Of a stretch of 33,980 bases of DNA, positions 24,815 through 33,442 are shown piece by piece. The notes beneath the pieces were generated by a model. That model searched no databases. It had not been told where the DNA came from and saw only the letters and a program-made list of their open reading frames with translations. Made by a program: the position numbers and the translations under genes. Numbering within the stretch: the stretch's first letter is position 1; each line of letters begins with the position of its first letter. The stretch is from an uncultured Enterobacter sp. Lineage in GTDB: Bacteria; Pseudomonadota; Gammaproteobacteria; Enterobacterales; Enterobacteriaceae. The DNA lies in the NCBI GenBank assembly GCA_946477805.1, contig CAMKZP010000003.1, forward strand, positions 1 through 33,980, read 5' to 3'.

Positions 24815-25158
24815 GCCCCCTCCTTCATCCGGCGGGCCACGTCGGTCTGGATTTCCCGCGTGATGTCGGGCGCGCCCTGCACCACGGCGGGAGCGACCAG
24901 GATCAGGCCACGATGGCGCACCTGCCAGTCGCGCAGGCTGGCCTCCAGCGAGGCGTTAAAGCGCTCCGAGAGCGCCTTCGTCTGCGCCTCGTCGAGCGAC
25001 AGGCGGCTCGCGCTGTCGAAGAAGGCATCCACGGTCGACTTCATGTTAAAGGCGGCCACGACGGGCATACTGAGGCGGCAGGTCAGCCAGCTGACGCCCG
25101 CGCTGGCAAGCAGCGTGCCGGCAATCAGCGAGGCAGCGATCAACGTGCGTTTTTTCAT
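24811..25158 (-). CDS. trbI: TrbI
   Basis: 115-aa single-TM protein between traC and traW with short overlaps at both ends. Confidence 0.85.
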   Translation of the reverse strand: MKKRTLIAASLIAGTLLASAGVSWLTCRLSMPVVAAFNMKSTVDAFFDSASRLSLDEAQTKALSERFNASLEASLRDWQVRHRGLILVAPAVVQGAPDITREIQTDVARRMKEGA

Positions 25159-27791
25159 GCTGTTTTCTTCCCTTCATGTTCTTCCAGCCAGCGCTCCAGC
25201 GAGGCCATCTCCGGTCCGGACTTTTTCCAGGCCAGCTCCCATACCGCTTCATGAATGCTTGCGCCCTCGCGGCGGCGCTGCTGCACAAACTCGAAGTCCG
25301 GGCCGTCGGAGGAGTACATAGCCCGGCTGAGCGGGTCGACGAACAGGCGGTGCCAGGACGTGAGGTGCTCAACCGAAAGCATGAAGCTGCTGAACCAGTT
25401 GTCCTTGGCGCTGCCAAAACGGGCAATCATGTCGCGCTGCAGCTGAGAGTACTGGTCCGGGTACAGCTGGTTGTACTTGGCAAACTCCTTAGCCGACTGC
25501 TTGAGGATAATTTTGTAGGACGAGTTCCCCCAGGCCGCGCGGGCGGCGCTGGAGGCGGTCTCCGAGTCGAAGTCGACGATGTTCTGCGTGATGGTGATGT
25601 ACGAGCCGGTGTAGCGACGCGCGGTGCGGTAGCCCTTCTCAATGAAGGTCCCGACCTTGTCATTTTTAAAGTCCAGCAGGCGCCAGCCTTCATCGATAAC
25701 GTTCAGCTTCTTCAGGCTGCGCGGCGTGCGGTACATGCGGTTCTCGATATAGAGAATGAGCGAGAACATGACCGCCACCAGGAGGGACGGCCTGTCCTCC
25801 AGCCCGCCCAGCTCCAGCACCACCATCCGGGCGTCGTCCCTCAGGGACGGCTCGTCGGAGTTAAAGTAGCTGCCGTACACGCCGTCACGGGTGTACTGGT
25901 TCAGCAGCACCACCATCTCATCGAGACGGCTGCGGATGGTCGGAGAGCCTTCATACTCTTCGCTGTCGCGGGCCATCTTCAGGTAGTCCACCACGTCATC
26001 GATACGCGCCTGGTTTTTCTTCGTCAGCCAGGTGGCCTTCACCGCCTTGAGCAGCAGGCCTTCATGCACCTCGTCGAGGTTGCCGTTGGGGCTGGCCATG
26101 ACCGACAACTGGTCACGCAGGCGCTCGGCCATCTCGTCGATGTTGTCGTCCGTAATGTTGGCGAACGGGTTGAACTTCAGCGTTTCGCCGTCGAGGTATA
26201 CCCCGCCCATGTTCTCGCACAGGGACTTGTAGCCGTCGCCCATGTCGAACACCACGGCAAAGCCGCCGGAGTCGATAACGCTGCGTATCAGGGGCTGGAT
26301 AAGCCCGGTCTTACCGGCCCCCGAGGTGCCGCACACCGCCATGTTGAAGTTGGTGTTGCCCATGCCGCGGCTGAACAGGTCGATGAACGCCAGCTGGTTG
26401 CGGTAGGTCGGCGCCAGCAGGCCGGAGGAGGTAAGCGGGCTGTCCGCCACTACCGGCATCAGGTTGGCCACGTTGAAGCTTTCCGCGCGCTGCACCACCC
26501 CGGACTCTCGCAGCTGCTTAAAGAGGCCGCCGCCCGCCAGAAAAGGCAGATTCACGAGGAAGTTGCGCATATGGTTAAAGCGCGGGGAAATCAGCTCAAA
26601 GCCGTTCTTACGAAAGCTGTTCAGCACGTCCTGCTCCACCTTCAGCGCGACCTCCTGGTCGTCGCGGCAGAAGACGGTCATGTTCAGGAAGTAGCTCACC
26701 AGCGAGGACTGCCCCGAAGACAGACGCTGGCGCAGATCGCCCCACTCCTTCGCCTCCTGTTCCACGCCCGGAAAGAACTTGGCATAGCTGGTTTTGGACT
26801 TTTTCTCGAGATCCATAAACTTCAGGTTGGCCTCGTTCTGCGCCTTCACCTGATCCTCAACGCTCAGGACCAGCGTCAGGATAAACGGGCACGATACGGA
26901 CAGCTCCGGGTTGAGCAGGTTGCTGTAGTTGTCGGCCATGTTCCACAGGAAGGCCATCTCCGGGTTTTTGGTCAGCTGGAAGTTCATGATGCGCGCGGCG
27001 CTGTTGCGGCCGTTTTCGCGCAGGCCCAGCGTCATATGGTCGGCTTTTACCTTCAGGTCAAAGGTGTCGTCCACGCACTGGTAGTTCAGATCCTTGAGCG
27101 GGTCGAGCTCGCGCGCCGTCGGATACAGCGCGTCGGGGTTGTGGTTAATCATCTCGCCCGCGATGCGGATAAAGACGTCCGCATCCACGCTGCGCGTGGC
27201 GATCTGCGCCCCCTGCAGCGAGGCGCGGATAATCTTCACCTGGTTCTCCATCTCCATCACGCTGGCCTTGCTGCCGCGCTTGCGGGGCACGCTGCAGGAG
27301 ATGTAGACGCGATAGTTGCGCAGCGTCAACGGCAGGTTCAGGTGCTCAGGTAGCGGGAAACCCTCCTCTGCGGCCTTCAGATAGTAGGCGCGTGTGATGG
27401 CGTTAAATTTTTCGGCCTGCTCACCCGTCCAGGAGAGCTCGCGCAGGCCGTATTCGATGTCGTGTCCGACCAGGTTGCTGGATACCAGATGGATGGCAAC
27501 GGGCACTTCGCGGGGCAGCTTGGTGCGCATCAGGTTTTCCAGCGACGAGACGATGGTCTCGTTGGCACCGTTGATGGGCTGCGCCTCCAGCATGAAGCCC
27601 ATCGTTTTCTCGTTCATGAAGAGACCGGTCTCGGCGTCGTAGTCGCGGTACGGCAGCAGGCGGCTGAACTGCGGGAAGCGCATCTGGCCGAGGACGTCGT
27701 TCGCCTCAGAGGACTCATCGGGCATCTTCAGCGCCGTCAGCAGCGAGTTGACCGTGCGGGTGACGGTATCCAGGGGATTACTCACGGCCAT
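25155..27791 (-). CDS. traC: TraC, VirB4-like type IV secretion ATPase
   Basis: 878 aa, MAVCGTSGAGKTGLIQPLIRSVIDSGG Walker A, VIDEGWRLLD Walker B. Confidence 0.98.
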   Translation of the reverse strand: MAVSNPLDTVTRTVNSLLTALKMPDESSEANDVLGQMRFPQFSRLLPYRDYDAETGLFMNEKTMGFMLEAQPINGANETIVSSLENLMRTKLPREVPVAIHLVSSNLVGHDIEYGLRELSWTGEQAEKFNAITRAYYLKAAEEGFPLPEHLNLPLTLRNYRVYISCSVPRKRGSKASVMEMENQVKIIRASLQGAQIATRSVDADVFIRIAGEMINHNPDALYPTARELDPLKDLNYQCVDDTFDLKVKADHMTLGLRENGRNSAARIMNFQLTKNPEMAFLWNMADNYSNLLNPELSVSCPFILTLVLSVEDQVKAQNEANLKFMDLEKKSKTSYAKFFPGVEQEAKEWGDLRQRLSSGQSSLVSYFLNMTVFCRDDQEVALKVEQDVLNSFRKNGFELISPRFNHMRNFLVNLPFLAGGGLFKQLRESGVVQRAESFNVANLMPVVADSPLTSSGLLAPTYRNQLAFIDLFSRGMGNTNFNMAVCGTSGAGKTGLIQPLIRSVIDSGGFAVVFDMGDGYKSLCENMGGVYLDGETLKFNPFANITDDNIDEMAERLRDQLSVMASPNGNLDEVHEGLLLKAVKATWLTKKNQARIDDVVDYLKMARDSEEYEGSPTIRSRLDEMVVLLNQYTRDGVYGSYFNSDEPSLRDDARMVVLELGGLEDRPSLLVAVMFSLILYIENRMYRTPRSLKKLNVIDEGWRLLDFKNDKVGTFIEKGYRTARRYTGSYITITQNIVDFDSETASSAARAAWGNSSYKIILKQSAKEFAKYNQLYPDQYSQLQRDMIARFGSAKDNWFSSFMLSVEHLTSWHRLFVDPLSRAMYSSDGPDFEFVQQRRREGASIHEAVWELAWKKSGPEMASLERWLEEHEGKKTA

Positions 27792-28311
27792 CCTCCTTTT
27801 TGCCTGCAGGTGTACCGTAGCGAACCAGATCTGAACGCAACTGACCGTACAGCCTGAAGACAGGTCTGCGTTTCATTAGCAGCGCCAGTCCGGCAAAGAC
27901 GATGGACATCACCAGCCATATCCCTTTACCAGTGCTCAGCACGCCGTCTATATGCGCGGCATATCCGTTTGCATCGGTGATAACGCTCTCCTGCTTCTGG
28001 CATATGGCATAAAATGCGACAGGCGCGCTGCCGGCAGTCGACTTATCTTTCACAAGTGCAGGATTAAAAGGCGGGAAAGGCTCATCCCGGCAGATTAACA
28101 GGCGGTATTCACCGGGGCTGACGTCACGGGTGACGGAGGCGATTTCACGCGCCAGTTCCTTTCCGGGAGTGGAGTTATCCAGCCGGAACAGCAGAACAAT
28201 CAGCAGCATCAGCGTGGCCGCAGGCAAAATAACGGCATACGTCAGCAGCCATGCAAGCCACTTAACGGCGTATAAGGATCTGGACACAAGCTTAAGCATC
28301 ATTTTCTGCAC
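27778..28311 (-). CDS. Uncharacterised two-TM membrane protein (177 aa) in the traR-traC interval
   Basis: Hydrophobic helices WLAWLLTYAVILPAATLMLLIVLLF and GIWLVMSIVFAGLALLM flank a soluble domain with two cysteines. Overlaps traC by 14 nt and the upstream ORF by 20 nt. Confidence 0.75.
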   Translation of the reverse strand: MQKMMLKLVSRSLYAVKWLAWLLTYAVILPAATLMLLIVLLFRLDNSTPGKELAREIASVTRDVSPGEYRLLICRDEPFPPFNPALVKDKSTAGSAPVAFYAICQKQESVITDANGYAAHIDGVLSTGKGIWLVMSIVFAGLALLMKRRPVFRLYGQLRSDLVRYGTPAGKKEDGRE

Positions 28312-28510
28312 CTCCGCCTTTCAGCGGGAACCAGACGTTGCAGTTTTCTCTGATAGTCTTTGCCTGCCTTTCGTTATCGGATTTGAGCAACTCTTCCCGC
28401 TCGCGGCCTGTGCAATACGCCTTCAAAACCGCAGATGCGTACTGTGTTTTACCGCTTCCTGTACTGCCCACAACCATGAAATGTCCCTTCAAGTCTGTGC
28501 TCCTGCTCAT
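28292..28510 (-). CDS. Small orphan P-loop protein (72 aa)
   Basis: MSRSTDLKGHFMVVGSTGSGKTQYASAVLKAYCTGREREELLKSDNERQAKTIRENCNVWFPLKGGGAENDA contains a textbook Walker A (GSTGSGKT) but nothing after it resembling Walker B. SD-like GAGGTGGGG precedes the ATG at 28510. The ATG overlaps the traR stop. Confidence 0.75.
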   Translation of the reverse strand: MSRSTDLKGHFMVVGSTGSGKTQYASAVLKAYCTGREREELLKSDNERQAKTIRENCNVWFPLKGGGAENDA

Positions 28511-28737
28511 CCCCACCTCTGATACTGTTTTGACTGAAATTCCTGATGTTGCTGGCACGCCACGCATACCCGGACGCCGGGGATGGCTTCGCGCCGTCCC
28601 TGCGGAATGTCGCTCCCGCAGGTTTCACAATGGTTGAGACTCTGTCCCGTCGTCCCTGACCGCCCTCTGGCGGCCTGGATATGCAGCCGGGTCAGCAGAT
28701 CTTCCTGCTCCTGAAGCTGATCGAGTTCATCGGCCAT
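28507..28737 (-). CDS. traR: TraR, DksA-like RNA-polymerase-binding zinc-finger protein
   Basis: MADELDQLQEQEDLLTRLHIQAARGRSGTTGQSLNHCETCGSDIPQGRREAIPGVRVCVACQQHQEFQSKQYQRWG has C-x2-C...C-x2-C and the TraR signature CE.CG..IP..RR...PGV..CV.CQ..QE. Start at 28737 preferred over 28779. Confidence 0.92.
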   Translation of the reverse strand: MADELDQLQEQEDLLTRLHIQAARGRSGTTGQSLNHCETCGSDIPQGRREAIPGVRVCVACQQHQEFQSKQYQRWG

Positions 28738-28835
28738 ATCGCCTCCTGCTCTGTGCCGTCCGGACACGCTACCGCCCATCCCTTTTCACGTTTCAGGGCA
28801 CGCGTGATAACGACAGATTGTTGCGTTGATAAAGG

Positions 28836-28854
28836 CCGCCACATCAGGTGGCGG
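28836..28854. other. Hairpin CCGCCAC-(5)-GTGGCGG between traV and traR
   Basis: 7-bp perfect stem. On the minus strand it is followed by CCTTTAT. Confidence 0.5.
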
Positions 28855-28862
28855 GCAGAACG

Positions 28863-29402
28863 TCAGTTAACGCGGGGCTTGCCCCAGGCTGACGGTTTCA
28901 CCACGAAGAACACACGGCCTGGCTGGTGATACACGTCCTGCGTGTCGATATAGGGTGCAATCCAGAGTCCGGCGGTTTTCTCGCCCATGCGCAGCGGGCG
29001 CGGGTTCACGATGGAATCGTGTGTCGGCTGCGGTGCCACGACAGGAGCTGTGTTGTTCACGGGCTTCAGGTCAGCGGAGCGCGTAAACGGGTTAGCGACA
29101 AAATGTCCGCCGGATACTGACGCGCTTCCCGACGCAACGGACAGAGCAGGAACCGGAGGCGGCGTCAGCGGCTGCGCAGAGACCGTGCGGAAGTTACCCT
29201 CAGCCAGGCGTGGCAGCGCGGCCGCATCCGGCTTTACCGCGCTTGCCTCCAGTTGCTTAGCCTTCTCGTTGGCCCGCTCGATGGTTATGCAGGTGTCGGA
29301 TGTCGTTGCATTACACTCAAAGTCGCTCGCGGTACCGGCGCAGCCGGACAGCATCAGGATGCCGGCCAGTGAAAGTGCGAAGGGCAGTGTCTTGTTCATC
29401 AT
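28863..29402 (-). CDS. traV: TraV outer-membrane lipoprotein of the conjugative T4SS
   Basis: Lipobox LMLSGCAGTASDFECNATTSDTCITIERANEKAK. Position between traB and traR. Confidence 0.95.
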   Translation of the reverse strand: MMNKTLPFALSLAGILMLSGCAGTASDFECNATTSDTCITIERANEKAKQLEASAVKPDAAALPRLAEGNFRTVSAQPLTPPPVPALSVASGSASVSGGHFVANPFTRSADLKPVNNTAPVVAPQPTHDSIVNPRPLRMGEKTAGLWIAPYIDTQDVYHQPGRVFFVVKPSAWGKPRVN

Positions 29403-29420
29403 CGGTTCCTTTCCGTTGGG

Positions 29421-30815
29421 TTACTGAGAGCCTGCGGCTGGCATAAACTGGCTCTGGCTAAGCTTGCCCAGCTGGTTGAGCATCTGATCGGTGTTAAAAC
29501 CGTTCATGCCGCCCTGCGGCAGGGACGGAGGCGGCACGGGGCTGCGTTCAGCATCACCGGCGTTACTCCCCTCTTTTTCCTGCGCCAGCTCCTTGATGGT
29601 TTTCAGCTGGAAGCCGTCCTGGAAGACGACGGTCACCTCGTTACCTGCTCCAATCGGGATAACCGGGTGATACTGCTCAGCGCGCTTGATGTAGTAGTCG
29701 CTGAGGGTCTGCGCCGCTTTGGACGCGCCGCCGCCGATACCCATCTTCATGACATCACCCGCGCCCAGCGAGGCGGTGGCACCCAGGCCAACCGACGGCT
29801 GGGAGGCGCTCTGCACGCCCTGCCCGATGCCGTCAACAAAGCCTGCGCCCCACGCCCAGCCGAGGATTTTCCCGTTGCGCATGACCACTTCGCCTTTGAT
29901 ACCGTTCTTGCCCATGAAGCTGACGTGCCCCGCAATAGGCTGGTCGATGGTGACGCCGTGCTTCAGGCAGCTGATGTTGCGCGTGCGCACGATGGCGCGC
30001 TCGCTGGAGACGTCGCCCCAGGCCTCGAGTCCGATAAAGCAGCCGGTCAGGTCATAGTTTTTGCTGTTGGGCATCTCAACGTGTCCGGTGATGCGCAGCT
30101 GCATCGGCACCGTGGACTCGTTGCCGGTCACGGACGCGTTGGCGTCAGCGCCCTCAATGAGCATGGATTTGGCAAAGCTGCCGGACGGGATGTAAGGCAG
30201 GGCTGGCCCTTTTTTTTCCTCACGGCTGAACGTCTGGCGATGCAGCTGGTTAGGAACCGGTATGGGCTGGTACTGAACCTGAGGCGGCAGCGTTACGCCG
30301 TTGCCCGGATAGAACGCGGTCGGCGGGGGGACCGCGCCCTGCGTCTGCGGCGGGAAGGCCACAGGCTGTGGTTCACCCTCCGGACCTGGTGCAGGCACCG
30401 GCGGCTGCGGCGCGGGTTCACCGGAAGCGGTCACCGGTTTTACGCCCAGCGCGCTGACCTGCGCGGACAGCGCCGCGTTATCCTGGGTAAGTTTGTCTAT
30501 CTGGTGCTGGTAGTTGGCCTGCTCCTTACTGAGGAGGTCCAGCTCGAGGCGCATCTGCCCGTACTGTTTTTTCATGTCAGACGCTGTGGCCTGCATCTCC
30601 GTGGTAGCGTGCTGCTGCACCTTCGCGTCTAAGGTGCTGTCAACCACGCCCGTCATGTTCGGGGCAGGTTCGCTTTCGCCCTCCGCAGGAGAGGTACTGT
30701 CATAGCGAACTTCAGCCAGATACCAGCCGCCCCCGGCCACCACACCGACAGTGGCCAGCACGATCCCCAGCCAGAGAAACTGCTTTCGCTTCACAACCGA
30801 GTTAATACTGGCCAC
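29421..30815 (-). CDS. traB: TraB T4SS core protein (VirB10-like)
   Basis: 464 aa. N-terminal TM, coiled coil, proline-rich stretch and [30 protein letters not shown]. Confidence 0.97.
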   Translation of the reverse strand: MASINSVVKRKQFLWLGIVLATVGVVAGGGWYLAEVRYDSTSPAEGESEPAPNMTGVVDSTLDAKVQQHATTEMQATASDMKKQYGQMRLELDLLSKEQANYQHQIDKLTQDNAALSAQVSALGVKPVTASGEPAPQPPVPAPGPEGEPQPVAFPPQTQGAVPPPTAFYPGNGVTLPPQVQYQPIPVPNQLHRQTFSREEKKGPALPYIPSGSFAKSMLIEGADANASVTGNESTVPMQLRITGHVEMPNSKNYDLTGCFIGLEAWGDVSSERAIVRTRNISCLKHGVTIDQPIAGHVSFMGKNGIKGEVVMRNGKILGWAWGAGFVDGIGQGVQSASQPSVGLGATASLGAGDVMKMGIGGGASKAAQTLSDYYIKRAEQYHPVIPIGAGNEVTVVFQDGFQLKTIKELAQEKEGSNAGDAERSPVPPPSLPQGGMNGFNTDQMLNQLGKLSQSQFMPAAGSQ

Positions 30816-31545
30816 GGCTCGTCTCCCCGCTGCTGATGATGTAAACCTGCATGGCGCCGCCGGCCATCAGAGTGCGGGCCGGTTCGGCAAACATCACCGC
30901 CCGGATACCGTTCTGCCAGAAGTCACTCTCCGAGACGTTTCGCGCAGAGGTGGTCCGGTTCGTGACGCGGTAACGCACCACTTTGAGATGGTTGCCGATC
31001 CACACGCGCTCTGCGCCTGCCTGCAGGCCCGGCGGCGGCGTCAGCATCTCGCGGGTAACGGGAAGCTCATACCAGCCCTCAGGCAACGTCCCGCCCATCA
31101 GGTGCTGGCTCAGGGAGACCAGGGTTGCCTCATACGGCGAGGACGTCTCCCAGCCAGCCGCCTTCTCGCCGGTACCGGACAGCTCGCTGACCAGACGCAC
31201 CGTTCTCCCCGCGCCCGCGCGCGGTACGGCACGCACCGAGAAGTTCAGGCCGCGCTCGGTTTCGAGGATGAAGGTGAAGGGTTTCTTGTTCAGGGTGCTG
31301 ACGATAACGCCGCCGCTTGCAGTCTGCTCCTGACGGGTCAGCTCGCCGTCGAGACTGGTGAGGGCCGTCACGCGATCGCCCGCCACGGTGAAAAGGTTCG
31401 GGTCCGTGTTGCTCAGCGCAATGCTGGCCTGACCGCCGTTTGCGAGCGGCACCACCGTTGCGTTCTGAGCCTGAGGCGCAGCGATACCGTAGCCGCAAAC
31501 GAACAGCAGCAGCGCGGGAAGGCTGTGGCGCTTATTTCTTCTCAT
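30802..31545 (-). CDS. traK: TraK T4SS core protein (VirB9-like secretin-like)
   Basis: [59 protein letters not shown]. Start at 31545 is preferred over 31596 (signal peptide position). Confidence 0.95.
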   Translation of the reverse strand: MRRNKRHSLPALLLFVCGYGIAAPQAQNATVVPLANGGQASIALSNTDPNLFTVAGDRVTALTSLDGELTRQEQTASGGVIVSTLNKKPFTFILETERGLNFSVRAVPRAGAGRTVRLVSELSGTGEKAAGWETSSPYEATLVSLSQHLMGGTLPEGWYELPVTREMLTPPPGLQAGAERVWIGNHLKVVRYRVTNRTTSARNVSESDFWQNGIRAVMFAEPARTLMAGGAMQVYIISSGETSRGQY

Positions 31546-32098
31546 CAGTGATTTCTCCGAAGTGGCTGAGCCAGCTGACTCCGTCCTCGCGTTCAAATTT
31601 GAGTACGTAATGCTTAAGGTCCGAATAGGGTTTTGAGTCGCCTATCCAAGTTTTGAGCTGGCCGCGCACGTCCACGCGGCTGCTGTTGGGATAAACCTGG
31701 AAGCTGGTCATGTAGAAGGCGGAGTTAACGTTGTTGTCCCTGATGCGTTTCGCATCCTCGGCGAGCTTAATCTTCAGATTGTTCTGCGCGGCGGGGCGGA
31801 CGTAGGTGAGCAGCTGTTCGTGAGACGCGTTCACGGTCTCCGGCGTCACGTTCAGTCGCAGGGCAATAAGCGACAGCGCAACCTGCTGCAGGTAGGAGGC
31901 GTCAGACTGGTTCTGCGACACCGCGAACGGCGCGTGAAACAACATCGGCGTGACCACCGTTTTTTGTTCGTTCTGCAGGCGGTAGTTATTCACGCCCTGA
32001 ATAACGTTTGTGATGCTGCTCAGAAGCAGCAGCGTGCCCATCGAAATAAATCCGATGGCAATGACGCGTTGGGTACTGAGGCGTGCTCCATGTTCCAT
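31532..32098 (-). CDS. traE: TraE T4SS inner-membrane protein (VirB5-position, VirB8-like fold)
   Basis: 188-aa [28 protein letters not shown]... Position between traL and traK. Confidence 0.96.
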   Translation of the reverse strand: MEHGARLSTQRVIAIGFISMGTLLLLSSITNVIQGVNNYRLQNEQKTVVTPMLFHAPFAVSQNQSDASYLQQVALSLIALRLNVTPETVNASHEQLLTYVRPAAQNNLKIKLAEDAKRIRDNNVNSAFYMTSFQVYPNSSRVDVRGQLKTWIGDSKPYSDLKHYVLKFEREDGVSWLSHFGEITDEKK

Positions 32099-32112
32099 CT
32101 GTTCAGTTCCGT

Positions 32113-32418
32113 TTATTTAATCCACTGGCGGTGGCAGGAGTCCGGGACGTCGTGAAATATTCCCCGCAGCAGCGCGGTCGGCATATACCAGTACACGAGG
32201 TCGCGCAGCCAGGAACTCCCCCGCCCTTTCTTGAGTTTCTTGATTGCGAGATAGGCCAGCACCGCCGCGATAATTCCGGGGATGTAGTGCTGGGTCCAGA
32301 AACCCCAGCCAATACACACGGCGGCCGGGATCAGTTCGTCCACGGGCAGGCCGAACCAGCGGCTCTGGTTGGTCAGCGTTTCCGGAAAGCGGTATTTTTT
32401 GAGAGAGTCATCAGCCAT
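32113..32418 (-). CDS. traL: TraL pilus-assembly protein
   Basis: 101 aa. [32 protein letters not shown]. Position between traA and traE. Confidence 0.95.
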   Translation of the reverse strand: MADDSLKKYRFPETLTNQSRWFGLPVDELIPAAVCIGWGFWTQHYIPGIIAAVLAYLAIKKLKKGRGSSWLRDLVYWYMPTALLRGIFHDVPDSCHRQWIK

Positions 32419-32554
32419 ATTTCAGTCCGTATCTCGGCAGGCGCCGGAATAAGCCGCCTGCCGTTTTCAGGGCAAAGCCTTCCCCTGAGCGCGATGCGCC
32501 CATAAATACGTTTTCAGGTATTAGACGGAGAGCTGTGTTAACCCCTGGGGGGCA

Positions 32555-32905
32555 TTAATATCCGGCAACGGCCATGCCGACGGTAATGAATACCGACAGA
32601 ATGGCAAAGCCTGCCAGGAACTTCAGGTTCTTGGTGGTCATATACATGACGGCACCGACCAGCACCTCTGCGAGGATCACCCATTTAACGACGCTGGAGT
32701 CCTTACCGAAGGTACCCTTCACGGTATTGTCGCCGCTGGCCATCAGATCACTACCCGTGGAGGCAGCCAGTACGGTTTCCGGGAATAATGCCGCGACGGT
32801 AGCAACGGGCAGCGCCACCTTCAGTGCCTTAAGGAAACCAAGCTTGCTGAATTTCTTTTTAGCCGGAGCAGAAGTTAAGTCATTTATTACAGATACATCA
32901 GTCAT
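32555..32905 (-). CDS. traA: TraA F-type propilin
   Basis: Leader ending ETVLA, then ASTGSDLMASGDNTVKGTFGKDSSVVKWVILAEVLVGAVMYMTTKNLKFLAGFAILSVFITVGMAVAGY, nearly identical in pattern to mature F pilin. Confidence 0.98.
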   Translation of the reverse strand: MTDVSVINDLTSAPAKKKFSKLGFLKALKVALPVATVAALFPETVLAASTGSDLMASGDNTVKGTFGKDSSVVKWVILAEVLVGAVMYMTTKNLKFLAGFAILSVFITVGMAVAGY

Positions 32906-32970
32906 TTCATTAGTCCTTTAATTAACTATTTATCTAAATCAAATAATATTGTTCTGAAACTAATAATTGG

Positions 32971-33345
32971 TTAGTCAAAGTTATTGGGTATCACCTCCAC
33001 CATCTCTGCGTTGTAAAAATCGGGGAACTTGACCAGATGGTCATGTAACCGCTCTCGTACCTCATAGGATTTGCACCATCCGCTGCGATTTTTTGCATTA
33101 ATCAGCTTCAGGTTAGTTTCATCATCGAATCGAACCGTAAGATATTTCTCGTGAGAGAAAACGGGCTTATCCATAATTCTGAACATGGGAAAGCGACGAA
33201 GATGATCCTTTATTCTGTGCAATACCTCAAAGCTACGGCTTCGCCCACTTCTCGATACAGCTAAAGAAAGTAAAGCTTCGGTTTCATCATCAAGTTTTAC
33301 TCTGACCGTATTACCCGTAGCAGGGGAGCAACTATATCTCCTCAT
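32971..33345 (-). CDS. traY: TraY relaxosome protein (tandem ribbon-helix-helix)
   Basis: Two related halves, NTVRVKLDDETEALLSLAVSRSGRSRSFEVLHRIKDHL and KYLTVRFDDETNLKLINAKNRSGWCKSYEVRERLHDHL, as in F TraY. Confidence 0.94.
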   Translation of the reverse strand: MRRYSCSPATGNTVRVKLDDETEALLSLAVSRSGRSRSFEVLHRIKDHLRRFPMFRIMDKPVFSHEKYLTVRFDDETNLKLINAKNRSGWCKSYEVRERLHDHLVKFPDFYNAEMVEVIPNNFD

Positions 33346-33442
33346 ATTCCTCCTCTAAATTTTCACTACGGGAAGATCATACCCAGAAGCCCTCCCCCTG
33401 ACCATACACGAAAAGTCATTGATTTATTAACAAATCGTTAAC
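33346..33442 (-). promoter_or_regulatory. Probable PY (main tra operon) promoter region with ArcA-box-like direct repeat
   Basis: Minus strand: GTTAACGATTTGTTAA (33442-33427, GTTAA repeated at 11-bp spacing), then TATGAT (-10-like, 33381-33376) and AGAGGAGG SD before the traY ATG. Confidence 0.5.

Noticed and set aside
25176-27353. 725-aa plus-strand ORF
   Set aside because: Exactly antisense to traC. Composition (HLV/RQ/AAR-rich) is typical of a shadow frame.
29667-30632. 321-aa plus-strand ORF
   Set aside because: Antisense shadow of traB.
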